Source of the DNA: Cepaea nemoralis
Taxonomy: Eukaryota; Mollusca; Gastropoda; Stylommatophora; Helicidae
Assembly (NCBI GenBank): GCA_014155875.1
Contig: JACEFZ010011456.1
Coordinates: 83,501-147,500 of the forward strand
Reading direction: 5' to 3'
DNA length: 64,000 nt
This document shows, one piece after another, positions 51,681 to 63,965 of the stretch. The position numbers and the translations under genes were made by a program. Positions within the stretch are counted from its first letter, which is position 1. Each line of letters starts with the position of its first letter. The notes beneath the pieces were generated by a model. The model worked only from the letters and a program-made list of their open reading frames with translations, did no database searches and was not told where the DNA came from.

Positions 51681-53400
51681 AGTGTCCATATTGCTCATTT
51701 TGGCTGTCCAGCATAAGGTCACCATACGGTGGATACCATCCCACTATGGAGTACCTGGAAACAACAGAGCTGATCGATTGGCTAAGGAAGGAGCAAAAGA
51801 AGAAAAGCCTGATGTGCCCAATACATTCCACCAAAAGAAAAGAATGATCAAATCAGTCAGAAGGCCACCATACCCTATTCAAGACGACTACCACATTATG
51901 GACAGACCAGAACAAGTCATTATTCTGCACCTCAGAACAGGAAACAATAGATTACGCAACCACATGTATACAAAATTCAAGATTGGTGACTCAGCCATGT
52001 GCACATGTGGTTTGGCAGTTGCAGACAGCAGAGCACATACTGTGTTTTTGTGTTGTTTGTCCATCAAGAATGATGATGACCATTCAATTCATCCAGTTGG
52101 GTTGAAGGTGTGGAGCCGTGGGTTCTAAGATGGCTGATAAGGCCTATTTTGGCTCGAAATGTTCTTTGACAATGTGGGCAAAGAATGCTTGACGTCTCTG
52201 GAGGAGGATTTCCTGCGGTGGTTTTTCTGTCCTGCCTTTTCTTCACAGCTCTTGCAGTCCTGGTTGCCTCACATATGACTGCACCTTTGCGTAATGATGA
52301 ACGCCACGAATTTCGGTCTCTGGCTGCAGCCTCCCAGGTGTCATGATGAATTCCAAAAGCATTCAGTGAAATTTTCAGAGTGTCTTTAAAGCGTTTCCTC
52401 TGGCCACCTTGGGAGCGTCTACCACAACGCAGTTCGCTGTAAAAAATTCGTTTAGGGAGCCTGTGATCTGGCATGCGAGTCAAGTGACCAGTCCAACGAA
52501 TCTGATTCTTCATCAGTATAGTGTGGATACTGGGCATGGATGCTCTTTCTAGGACTTCAGTGTCTGGAATCTTGTCTTGCCATTTAATCTTCAGTAGCTT
52601 CCTTAGGCAGACTGTGTGGAAGTGGTTTAATTTCCTAGCGTGTCGCTGATAAACAGTCCAGGTTTCACAAGCATATAGCAGTGTGGATAATACAACTGCT
52701 TTGTAGACTTTTAGCTTTGTTTGCAGGCTTATTCCAGTTCTGTCCCATACATTCTTGTACATTCTGCCAAAGGCCGCACTGGCCTTGGAGATTCTTGCAT
52801 TCACTTCGTCATCAATTGTGGCAGCTTGTGACACAGTGCTGCCAAGATAGGTGAATTTGTCCACAACACTTAGTCTATGATCATTCACTTTGATATTCGG
52901 CACAGTGTGATTATTCCCTGGAGCTGGCTGGTACATAACTACAGTCTTCTCCAAGTTGATATTGAGCCCAAAGTTGGCACAGGCATGTGAGAAAGCTGAA
53001 ACATTATGTTGCATGTCCGCCTCTGAGTTGGCATATAGAGCGCAATCATCAGCAAACAGGAGCTCTTTGACGGTGTCGCTGTTAATTTTGGTTTTAGCTT
53101 TCAGCCTTCTGAGTTTTAATAACTTTCCATCCATATGGTAATTGATGTCTATTCCAATGTCGTCGTTCTCGAAGGCATTCATCAACATGGCTGAAAACAT
53201 GAGGCTGAACAGTGTTGGTGTCAGGACACATACTCCAGGACTGCCCAAACTACAACATATCCAGGCGAACCTTCTGGCCTAGAGAGACAACAGTGGAAGA
53301 TAAACTCTAGGGACCGCTGAGTGAACTCAAAAAGACTTAGATTCATACAAGAGACAGCATTGCAGTTATAGACATATTTCAAGCAAATGAATGAAGAAAA
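51681..53400 (+). mobile_element. RH-2 LINE RNase H region, split by an insertion
   Basis: Two parts: 51681-52041 reads VTIRWIPSHYGVPGNNRADR, LAKEGAKEEKPDVPNTFHQ, VIILHLRTGNNRLRNHMY and SAMCTCGLAVADS. 53227-53400 continues EHILQDCPNYNISRRTFWPR, ETTVEDKL, stop, GPLSELKKT and the 3' end. WIPSHxGVPGNxxAD is the RNase H C-terminal motif. The interruption is the RT-D element 52042-53226, and CACATACT is duplicated at both edges. A small frameshift precedes the insertion point. Confidence 0.85.
52042..53226 (-). mobile_element. RT-D LINE inserted in RH-2, with C2H2 finger
   Basis: The 1185 bp insertion is flanked by the 8 bp duplication CACATACT (52034-52041 and 53227-53234). Its minus strand is open for 394 codons (the frame begins at 53248, in host sequence). 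It encodes the RT from about block B: TPTLFSLMFSAMLMNAF, LLFADDCALYANSEADM (FADD), NINLEKTVVMYQPAP, FTYLGSTVSQAATIDDEVNA, LLYACETWTVYQRHARKL, IRWTGHLTRMPDHRLPKRIF. It ends with a zinc finger CPHCQRTFRAKIGLISHLRT and a GHHHS terminus. The 5' part (endonuclease and catalytic block A) is missing. Confidence 0.9.
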
Positions 53401-53854
53401 AGAAGGCTGTCCCGTTAATTTTCAACATTCTTCTATAAAACCACGTCTCGAAGACTTCTAGGAATTTTTTCACCTGTTTACTAATTTTCCACGATTTTCC
53501 ATATATATGTACAATTGTACAATTGTTATATATATGTTACAATTGGTTCTATGTAACATGCAATAACTCTTTTTCTGATTTTCAAGGACAAGGACTTATT
53601 GTACACAACGTTCTTCATTTGATAGAATGCAGTTTGTGCTTGTCATATTCTTTTCTTTATCTCTGTGATGCATTTTCCTTCTGATGTTATCCATGTACCT
53701 AGATATCTGAATTTCTACACTTGCCCCAAAATAATGTCATTTACTTTAATTGCACATTTAGCCAAAATTGATTGTGTATTGATACAACAGCATTTTATGA
53801 ATGCTGTAAGGTCAGGGAAAATCAATGACAGGAGCAGACTGTGGTAGTAATCAT
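53401..53854 (-). mobile_element. RT-C LINE fragment, degraded
   Basis: Minus-strand reading with many breaks: FKYLDTWITSEGKC-like remnants near 53680-53710, KSLSLKIRKRVIACYIEPI around 53540-53600, and ETWFYRRMLKIN near 53415-53450. Confidence 0.65.
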
Positions 53855-54110
53855 ATCTTAAAAAGTCTTAAAAGTCAAGGGGATCGACTTTATTGCCCCG
53901 GGTGTTATCCCATATGGCTCTGTCTCTTTCTACAGGGCGACTTGCAGAAAGCATCGCACAAAGCACAAACTCCGTAGCTCCAGCAACGACCCCCGGGAAT
54001 CTCCGAAAAAAATGCACTCATGAACCGAAAGACTTTGCCTGGAATCGAACCCACAACCTTCAGAGCACGAGGCAGACAGCTTGATCACTTCGCCATGGAG
54101 ACTCCCTGTA
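53855..54110 (-). repeat. SINE-2 copy, full length
   Basis: Minus-strand: tail TTAAAAAGTCTTAAAAGTCA, body GGGTGTTATCCCATATGGCT, ACTCCGTAGCTCCAGCAACG, then the tRNA-like head (B-box-like GGAATCGAACCCACAACC, A-box-like CTTCGCCATGGAGACTCCC). Best head of the family. Confidence 0.9.
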
Positions 54111-54541
54111 TTCATAGTCTGATCACATACAGTCTGAAATTTAAACATCTTCTTTCGTTCACATGAAATTTGTCTATATCTGCAATGTTATCTCTTTTAT
54201 GAATTACATTGTGGTTTTTTAGTTCACTCAGCGGTCCATAGTTTTTCTTCCTTGAATACTTCGAAAGTGAAACTTTAAAAAAAAAAGAAAAAAAGAAAGA
54301 AAGAAAAACTAGAGGAATAAACAATAAAATGCAGGATTCAAACAAATATATTGAAAACTGACAAACACATTCATGAACAGATCACCATGTCTGTCAGACA
54401 CAAGCTTTTGAATGCCTGTTTTCAGTAGAAGAATAGAGATGGAATAAATTCACTAAATATATAGTAACACGAAAAGAAAAGAAAAACAATAGAACACACT
54501 AGAAATTGTAGACCTCATAAAATCAAGACATCTAGCAAAGA
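54111..54541 (-). repeat. RH-2 3' end, then A-rich unassigned sequence
   Basis: 54125-54250 is the minus-strand 3' end of RH-2 (TCTTTCGTTCACATGAAATT, TTAGTTCACTCAGCGGTCCA). 54275-54541 is A-rich intron without features. Confidence 0.6.
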
Positions 54542-55423
54542 GTGGCAGCAATATCACTCAGTGGCAGCAATATCACTCAGTGGCAGCAATATCACTCAGT
54601 GGCAGCAATATCACTCAGTGGCAGCAATATCACTCAGTGGCAGCAATATCACTCAGTGGCAGCAATATCACTCAGTGGCAGCAATATCACTCAGTGGCAG
54701 CAATATCACTCAGTGGCAGCAATATCACTCAGTGGCAGCAATATCACTCAGTGGCAGCAATATCACTCAGTGGCAGCAATATCACTCAGTGGCAGCAATA
54801 TCACTCAGTGGCAGCAATATCTCTCAGTGGCAGCAATATCACTCAGTGGCAGCAATATCACTCAGTGGCAGCAATATCTCTCAGTGGCAGCAATATCACT
54901 CAGTGGCAGCAATATCACTCAGTGGCAGCAATATCACTCAGTGGCAGCAATATCACTCAGTGGCAGCAATATCACTCAGTGGCAGCAATATCACTCAGTG
55001 GCAGCAATATCACTCAGTGGCAGCAATATCACTCAGTGGCAGCAATATCACTCAGTGGCAGCAATATCTCTCAGTGGCAGCAATATCACTCAGTGGCAGC
55101 AATATCACTCAGTGGCAGCAATATCTCTCAGTGGCAGCAATATCACTCAGTGGCAGCAATATCACTCAGTGGCAGCAATATCACTCAGTGGCAGCAATAT
55201 CACTCAGTGGCAGCAATATCACTCAGTGGCAGCAATATCACTCAGTGGCAGCAATATCACTCAGTGGCAGCAATATCACTCAGTGGCAGCAATATCTCTC
55301 AGTGGCAGCGATATCACTCAGTGGCAGCAATATCACTCAGTGGCAGCGATATCACTCAGTGGCAGCGATATCACTCAGTGGCAGCAATATCACTCAGTGG
55401 CAGCAATATCACTCAGTGGCAGC
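54542..55423. repeat. 19 bp minisatellite, about 46 units
   Basis: Near-perfect tandem array of GTGGCAGCAATATCACTCA in CAPZB intron 1. Variants are TATCTCTCA and GCGATATC. Because 19 is not a multiple of 3, all three plus frames cycle through the same 57 bp/19-residue period and stay open for 294-371 codons (ITQWQQYHSVAAISLSGSN). I treat these as artefacts, since the array sits between CAPZB exons and has no start context or partner exons. Confidence 0.97.
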
Positions 55424-56456
55424 TAATAAACAGATTCTTAGTCAGTCTACTCGCAGTGGAGGGAGACAAGGCGTCTGGTTTCCAACTCCACATATGATGT
55501 GCTTTAGCACTGTCAAAGACAAGCCACCACTCTTGGCAAATGCTTTCAGCTGTATAGTAAAATTTGTCTTTGTTAATTATCTTTTTTGGCACGTTCTCCC
55601 CATTTTCTCCTCTGATTTATGTGACTACTCGCTTGTCATCCGATTTCTGGATCTCCCAGGACGCCTTGTTTTCTAGACATTTTGATTACCCTATTTTATC
55701 CCATGCCTGCACCTTGCACTGTACTTTGACCGTTTCCCATGCATGTCACAAGCACAAAAGAGGGATTTTTAATATGCACACATAACTTTCAAGGTTTTTT
55801 AAGTTGTCTGAAAAGGCTAAGTGTCAGATTCCCCCTACTTCTATTGGAGTGTGGTCTGTGGGCTTTCCCATATTACGGGCCATGATATAATGAAGTAGGA
55901 TGGTCAGTTCCCTGTTCCATCACTTTTCTCTCCCAGACAATTCCCAGAAAATTGTCTGGTAGCCATTTTTATGAGGCTGGGTCACTTTGTATTGTAGAAC
56001 AAATTCGAAAAATGAAGTAATGACATCATCAAAAAAAGTGCTAAAAAATTCATTAAATTAGTTACAATAGTTACTGCTGTGGTCTAATCCTGTTTTGGGG
56101 AAGCTGGAAAGTATCAATGAAGTATTCATTATAACAGGTGTTGGAAATGCCACCACAGGATTCAAGACATGACTGTACACATCTCTTCATATTGTCAAAT
56201 ACCATCTGTGTGTAACTACCACCATTTCGAAACACTTGTTCAACCAAAAAAGTTCTTTCTTTCATTAATAACACTATTCTGTTTGGAATGCAAAGAATTA
56301 CTTCAGCAGACGACGGCCAATTGCCGCATATTGCTTCACTATGGACTGGGGCACATTTTTTTGATGACGTCATGTACTTCATTTTTCAAATTTGTTGTAC
56401 ATACAAAGTGTAGTGAGACTTTTCAGTTGCCCTGAACATTATACAAGTAAGAATGC
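55424..56456. other. No gene seen (CAPZB intron 1)
   Basis: 1 kb of apparently unique intron. 55970-56050 and 56340-56400 share inverted phrases (ACAAATTCGAAAAATGAAGT against CTTCATTTTTCAAATTTGT; GACATCATCAAAAAAAGTGC against CATTTTTTTGATGACGTC), so an inverted repeat of about 80 bp arms encloses roughly 290 bp; no transposase. Confidence 0.55.
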
Positions 56457-56745
56457 AGGTCCGCATGGCCAAATGGATAAGAATTCATGTTCTTAAACAT
56501 GCGTGTTGATGCCGAGGTAAGTGGTTCAACCCCTATACCGGACAGCTGAACTAAAATGTTGACCTGTTGTCCTTGACTTGGGGACGTAAATTACAGGTAC
56601 CTGTGAAGTCGGAGGGGGTTCGCCTGATGGCGAGGAACACTGTTAATAAAGAAAGCTAATCCACATGCAAAATTCAGTCCATCACTACTATAAATAGCGT
56701 GTATGGACTATACTTGAGTTCAAAGCGGGCGAGTGAAAACATAAA
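56457..56745 (+). repeat. SINE-1 copy, full length
   Basis: Head GGTCCGCATGGCCAAATGGA, B-box-like AGTGGTTCAACCCC, body GACTTGGGGACGTAAATTAC, GGGTTCGCCTGATGGCGAGG, end TTGAGTTCAAAGCGGGCGAG. Confidence 0.9.
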
Positions 56746-56854
56746 TACAAGTGAGAATGATGCTGTTTAAAGAGCTGTTACAAATAACTGTCGGCATCTG
56801 TGACTTAGGGCTTAGTGAACGCAGTTCCACAGCTTGTTGACAGAGTCGAAGGTT

Positions 56855-57717
<863 letters not shown>

Positions 57718-57830
57718 GAAGTTCTTCCGGGATGGTTGACCCGATCAACAAATGCCTAAAGAAGTCGGATGTGTCGGCCTATTGTCGCAAATATCGCAGC
57801 TCTGCTGTAAACAGGCACAACATATTTATA
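57718..57830 (+). repeat. R150 copy
   Basis: CCGGGATGGTTGACCCGATC, AAAGAAGTCGGATGTGTCGG, CAGCTCTGCTGTAAACAGGC. The GAA tail is lost. Confidence 0.85.
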
Positions 57831-58065
57831 TCCAAAATAAACATTTTGAACTAACAAAGAAGAGGGGAATGTGTAGTTCTAATGACAACCATAGTGGGAT
57901 CATTCCACTCGCTGGTCAGTTGGACTTAAAATGTTGACTTCTCATTCAGAGAACAATGGCAAACTACCTCGACTAGCCTTTATCCCCTTGCCAAGCCGTT
58001 CTATTTTTTGCTACTTCCTGCAGTTCCCTTTATGGCCTCCCAATATTATTCATCGGCACCATGTC

Positions 58066-59185
58066 AGACTTCTTGTGGCTTTCTCTGCAGTGTGTCATAT
58101 CTCTTCTAGAAGAGCTTCCTTCCCTCTTGGTTGGCTGAGTAATTCTTGTGGCTTTCTTTCTCTGCAGTGTGTCATATCTCTTCTAGGAGAGCTTCCTTTC
58201 CTCTTGGTTGGCCGAGTAATTCTTGTGGCTTTCTCTGCAGTGTGTCATATCTCTTCTAGAAGAGATTCCTTTCCTCTTGGTTGGCTGAGTAATTCTTGTG
58301 GCTTTCTCTGCAGTGTGTCATATCTCTTCTAGAAGAGCTTCCTTTCCTCTTGGTTGGCCGAGTAATTCTTGTGGCTTTCTCTGCAGTGTGCCATATCTCT
58401 TCTAGAAGAGCTTCTTTTCCTCTTGGTTGGCCGAGTAACTCTTGTGGCTTTCTCTGCAATGTGTCATATCTCTTCTAGAAGAGCTTCCTTTCCTCTTTGT
58501 TGGCTGAGTAATTCTTGTGGCTTTCTCTGCAGTGTGTCATATCTCTTCTAGAAGAGCTTCCTTTCCTCTTGGTTGGTTGAGTAATTCTTGTGGCTTTCTC
58601 TGCAGTGTGTCATATCTCTTCTAGAAGAGCTTCCTTTCCTCTTGGCTGTCTGAGTAATTCTTGTGGCTTTCTCTGCAATGTGTCATATCTCTTCTAGAAG
58701 AGCTTCCTTTCCTCTTGGTTGGCTGAGTAATTCTTGTGGCTTTCTTTCTCTGCAGTGTGTCATATCTCTTCTAGAAGAGCTTCCTTTCCTCTTGGTTGGC
58801 CGAGTAATTCTTGTGGCTTTCTTTCTCTGCAGTGTGTCATATCTCTTCTAGAAGAGCTTCCTTTCCTCTTGGTTGGTTGAGTAATTCTTGTGGCTTTCTC
58901 TGCAGTGTGTCATATCTCTTCTAGAAGAGCTTCCTTTCCTCTTGGTTGGTTGAGTAATTCTTGTGGCTTTCTTTCTCTGCAGTGTGTCATATCTCTTCTA
59001 GAAGAGCTTCCTTTCCTCTTGGTTGGTTGAGTAATTCTTGTGGCTTTCTCTGCAGTGTGTCATATCTCTTCTAGAAGAGCTTCCTTTCCTCTTGGCTGTC
59101 TGAGTAATTCTTGTGGCTTTCTCTGCAGTGTGTTATATCTCTTCTAGAAGAGCTTCCTTTCCTCTTGGTTGGCTGATTAATTCTT
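58066..59185 (+). repeat. 73 bp minisatellite, 15 units, in CAPZB intron 2
   Basis: Units of 73 bp (77 bp where CTTT is added) built from CTTCCTTTCCTCTTGGTTGG, CTGAGTAATTCTTGTGG, CTTTCTCTGCAGTGTGTCAT and ATCTCTTCTAGAAGAG. Fourteen of 15 units keep the 14 bp palindrome CTCTTCTAGAAGAG. Thirteen of 15 keep a perfect splice-acceptor-like TTTCTCTGCAG (two have CAA). It lies 1.8-3.0 kb upstream of the true exon 3 acceptor. Open frames (SLLEELPFLLVGRVI repeats) are artefacts. Confidence 0.96.
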
Positions 59186-59254
59186 GTTTCTTCATGTGAC
59201 CTGTTCGTGCTTAGTTGTATTTTGTGGCTGAATTTTTCTACATAATTGGGTACC

Positions 59255-59455
59255 CTGCCATAAGTACAACCCTTCGTTAGTCATCTCTTACAACATGCTA
59301 GATAGGGTGCAGCGTTACTATTCTTTGCTTCCCTTGCGGACCCTGGCAACACACAGGCGAATGGCAAACTACTGAATGTAAGATTGCCTAGTTAATCACA
59401 AAAAGCCAATAGGGGCTCGATGTGATTGCAACATCCTGAAAAGGACAAGTAAAAT
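59255..59455. repeat. CORE (minus) and CR (plus) copies
   Basis: 59255-59350 is minus-strand CORE (AGTCATCTCTTACAACATGC, TTACTATTCTTTGCTTCCCT). 59355-59455 is a plus CR copy (AATGGCAAACTACTGAATGT, GCAACATCCTGAAAAGGAC). Confidence 0.8.
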
Positions 59456-59536
59456 TAAGAAAGTGTATAGTTCAATAACAAGCAATATTAAGAAAGTGTA
59501 TAGTTCAATAACAAGCAATATTAAGAAAGTATATAG

Positions 59537-59683
59537 TTCTTCTTCTTCGTTCATCCGGAGTTTTTTTTCGGATGTGACTGCGTTGTGCCTGTTTGCAGCA
59601 GAGCTGCGTTCTTGCGCCGTTAGGCCGACACATCCGACTTCTGCGGGCATTTGTTGACCGGGTTAACCTTCCCGGGGGTATAT
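59537..59683 (-). repeat. R150 copy inserted in the minisatellite
   Basis: Minus-strand with TTCTTCTTC tail, TGACTGCGTTGTGCCTGTTT, GTTAGGCCGACACATCCGAC and the end TTAACCTTCCCGGGGG. The repeat sequence TATATAGTTC occurs at both edges. Confidence 0.88.
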
Positions 59684-59838
59684 AGTTCAATAACAAGCAA
59701 TATTAAGAAAGTGTATAGTTCAATAACAAGCAATATTAAGAAAGTGTATAGTTCAATAACAAGCAATATTAAGAAAGTGTATAGTTCAATAACAAGCAAT
59801 ATTTAAAAAGTGTATAGTTCAATAACAAGCAATATTAA

Positions 59839-60749
59839 CCCTTTTAGGACGGAACAACATTGGGCCAAATTTAGGTTTCCCTCTGAAGAAGACGAGCCAT
59901 TTTTTTGGAGTACAGAAATGACTGAAGTGACAATTTTATAAATTCAAAAAAAAATATTAGAACCCTATATAGGTATATACAAGTATATATATTCTTAATG
60001 AGGATATAATAGAGTTTATTTCTGTGTATGATTGAAGTTGTTTTGTTCATGTTTATGCAAATTTGATGACCTCATTTGTATTTTGTGAAAAATAAAATAT
60101 TTCATACCACTATGTATGAATTGGTACTAAATATTTAAAAAAGATGGTACTCACCTAAAATTTCCTCATTGAATACCTACACCACTTTAGAATAATTTTA
60201 AACACTTATGGTTAAATAAACAACAACTATGAAGTCCCTATTGACATTTGTAATAGGTGGGCTATCATCTGGTGACATGTTTTTTGGTTATGACATCACC
60301 ATGAATGGATATAGATAACACGATCCTCTTTATTCCCAATACACAAAACTAAGGGGACACGAGGTTGAAATCCTCATGGGCACTTTCTGTATCACTAAAG
60401 TCATTATCTGACAGTCCTGAACTGTCAAAATCGCTACTATCAGAGCTAATCTATGCTAGTACGTCTTCGGGTTCAAAGCTGGCCATTTTAGAAATCACAA
60501 ATCCACTGAAAAACTGGGTATCTACGTTAAAATTCACAAATTTAAATCCCTCTGTTAGAAACGCATGCTGTAAGCTGGCACGTGCACAGTAAAATGGCTG
60601 ACGGTTACAAGGCAGCATTTGATTGGCCTGTACTATTAAAAGGAAACCAATCAAAGCAGTTCTTACAAACAGGGCCGAGGATCGGCCCGGTCGTCTTTCT
60701 GAATAGGGCCTCGTGGCAACCCCAAGGCCGGGAAATCGGCCCGGCCGGG
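59839..60749 (-). mobile_element. piggyBac-like deletion derivative
   Basis: A 911 bp insertion in a TTAA of the 33 bp minisatellite: left edge TTAA|CCCTTTTAGG (59835-59838), right edge CCGGCCGGG|TTAT (60750-60753, one mismatch to TTAA). The minus strand encodes MASFEPEDVLA, a stop, then SSDSSDFDSSGLSDNDFSD and TESAHEDF: a start Met and acidic Ser/Asp-rich stretch like the N-terminus of piggyBac transposases. The catalytic domain is absent. Terminal inverted repeats beyond CCC are weak, so the call rests on TTAA, CCC ends and the acidic leader. Confidence 0.65.
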
Positions 60750-61022
60750 TTATAAGCGTATAGTTCAATAACAAGCAATATTAAGAAAGTGTATAGTTCA
60801 ATAACATGTGTTAGGAAAGGGTAGTTTATGAATAATATGTGCTAGGGTAATCATTATTCTGCACCTCTGAGTAGGACACACTCGATTAGTGAAAAATGCC
60901 TGGCAGTAAATTGTGCAATCTGTTTGTATCTTCGTTATTCTAATGATTGTTTTGTTGATTTGCCATTGCTGTTGTCCACCAGAGGACATCGGAGAGCTGA
61001 AGCATTCATTAACATTTATTGA

Positions 61023-62284
<1,262 letters not shown>

Positions 62285-62700
62285 CGGATCACGGTCTCCC
62301 TAAACAAATTTTTTTCGGCGAGCTGCGCTGTGGTAAACACTCCCAAGGCAGCCAGGGGAAATGCTTTATAGACACTCTGAAGATCTTGCTAACAGCTTTT
62401 GGAATTCATCATAACACTTGGGAGATTGCTGCCAAAGACAGAAATTCGTGGCGTACGTCATTACGCAAGGATGCAGTCACTTGTGAAGCAAACAGGACTG
62501 CAAGAGCTGTGAAAAAAATACTGGACAGAAAAACCACTGCAGGAGATCCTCCTCCTGGAACGTCAAGCATTCTTTGCCCACATTGTCAAAGAACATTTCG
62601 AGCTAAAATGGGCCTCACCAGCCATCTTAGAACTCACGGCTGCAATCTTTCATCCCCACTGGATGAAATGAATGGTCATCATCATTCTTGATGGACAAAC
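62285..62700 (+). mobile_element. RT-D LINE 3' fragment
   Basis: Plus-strand, 154 codons open, about 139 of them homologous: HGLPKQIFFGELRCGKHSQG, TLKILLTAFGIHHNTWEIAA, RNSWRTSLRKDAVTCEANRT, then CPHCQRTFRAKMGLTSHLRT and the end GHHHS. It shows that the C2H2 finger is a stable feature of the family. Confidence 0.9.
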
Positions 62701-62810
62701 GCCACCACCACTTACTTACCCACCATAAATTGTGTCCTTTACTTTACTTACTTACCTACCATCTGTATTTTAAGTTAGAAGGGGCGGCTTGAGACTGCCT
62801 GTTTAGTTAG

Positions 62811-63510
62811 ATTAGTCGATGGATCAACATCACAGCACACGGGTGTAACCCATAAGTGCTCCATTCTTCTCCTACCTCAAACCTGAGTCTGGAGAAACTC
62901 AGCTCAGTGCATGAACTCCGTAGCACTGGCAAGGATCCTGAAATACTTTGGGTAGATTTTTAACTCGAAATTTTGCCAGTGCAGCGCCGTTAGGCTCCTT
63001 TTTCGATTTCCAACTGCCAAGGGATTGTTTACATGCGCAACAATACACGCGGGCATCCGGTCTCACTACCCAGAGACCAGGGGAAATTTTATTACTAGAA
63101 GTCCACGTGAAAAAATCCCGGTCCTCACCGGGGCTTGAACCCGGGACCTCTAGCACTCGAGGCGGACACCATACCTCGAGACCAAGCAGCCTCCCGACTG
63201 CCTGTTTCATCCCATAGACAACCTTAGATGCACTGTCCAACCAGTCATGAACAAAAATGGTGTAAAGGCCAAGGGGATTGGCTTCATTCCACCGGGTTTT
63301 ATCCCATGTGGCTTGGTCTCTTTCCGTAGGATGGCCTTCAGAAAAAGGGTTGCACAAAGCATGAACTCCGGAGCTCCAGCGGGGACCCCCCAGGAGTCTC
63401 AGAGAACACTGCACTCGTAAACCGAATGGGATAGCCTGGAATCGAGCACACAACCTGCAGAACGTGAGACAGGCGGCGTAAACACTTCGCCGTTGTGACT
63501 CCCAGTTATG
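62811..63510 (-). repeat. RH-1 scrap, SINE-5 and SINE-2 copies
   Basis: 62811-62880 is a minus RH-1 end. 62885-62935 is a SINE-2 scrap. 62940-63195 is SINE-5 with a tRNA-like head (GGGAGGCTGCTTGGTCTCGA, B-box-like CCCGGGTTCAAGCCCCGG); the arms do not form a real tRNA. 63245-63510 is minus-strand SINE-2, with GGGTTTTATCCCATGTGGCT and the head region ACTTCGCCGTTGTGACTCCC. Confidence 0.8.
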
Positions 63511-63670
63511 AACATTTCTACAAAGGGCTTGTACGAGTTGGTTGAGGATCTGTTCTCCATTGAGAGATGAGAGCCAACAGCAGCAGAAGAATAATCTTTC
63601 CAGGGGACCTTTCTTTAACATGACATCTTATTATTTCAGCAGAAAGGTCACTGTTATTTGTTATATTTAG

Positions 63671-63926
63671 GTCACCGTGGAGCAATAGCTACGACCCACC
63701 CTTGGAAGATGGGACCATGCCATCAGAATCGCTGCGGAAGTTGGAAATTGAGGCCAACAATGCTTTTGACCAATACAGGGAGATGTACTTTGAGGGTGGT
63801 GTGTCTTCGGTATACTTGTGGGACCTGAATCATGGCTTTGCTGGTGTCATCCTTATAAAGAAAGCAGGCGATGGATCTAGGAAGATCAAGGGATGCTGGG
63901 ATTCCATTCATGTCATAGAAGTCCAG
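63671..63926 (+). CDS. CAPZB: CAPZB exon 4
   Basis: A 256 nt exon (phase 2 in, phase 0 out) completing Arg and encoding [60 protein letters not shown] and [20 protein letters not shown], ending VIEVQ. It is over 85% identical by eye to the human segment. The [13 protein letters not shown] and [14 protein letters not shown] motifs are diagnostic of CapZ beta. The acceptor is TGTTATATTTAG. The donor is CAG|GTGAGA. The next exon should begin E-K-x-S-G-R. Confidence 0.98.
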
Positions 63927-63965
63927 GTGAGATGTTGTGCCATGGAATCTGTATTATTTCATGCT

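Larger units (their letters stand above)
59456..60810. repeat. 33 bp minisatellite interrupted by two insertions
   Basis: Units of TATAGTTCAATAACAAGCAA then TATTAAGAAAGTG at 59456-59536, 59684-59838 and 60757-60810. The first gap is an R150 copy (59537-59683). The second gap is the 911 bp piggyBac-like element. Confidence 0.92.

Noticed and set aside
54542..55676. Open frames of 294, 305 and 371 codons with a repeating ITQWQQYHSVAAISLSGSN peptide
   Set aside because: All three frames through a 19 bp minisatellite in a CAPZB intron are equally open; there is no independent coding evidence.
58066..58851. Frames repeating SLLEELPFLLVGRVILVAF, resembling a membrane protein
   Set aside because: They are translations of the 73 bp minisatellite; length variants of 77 bp break the frame repeatedly.
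63115..63190. A tRNA gene on the minus strand
   Set aside because: It has A- and B-box-like sequences, but the acceptor arms do not pair and it continues into a SINE body.
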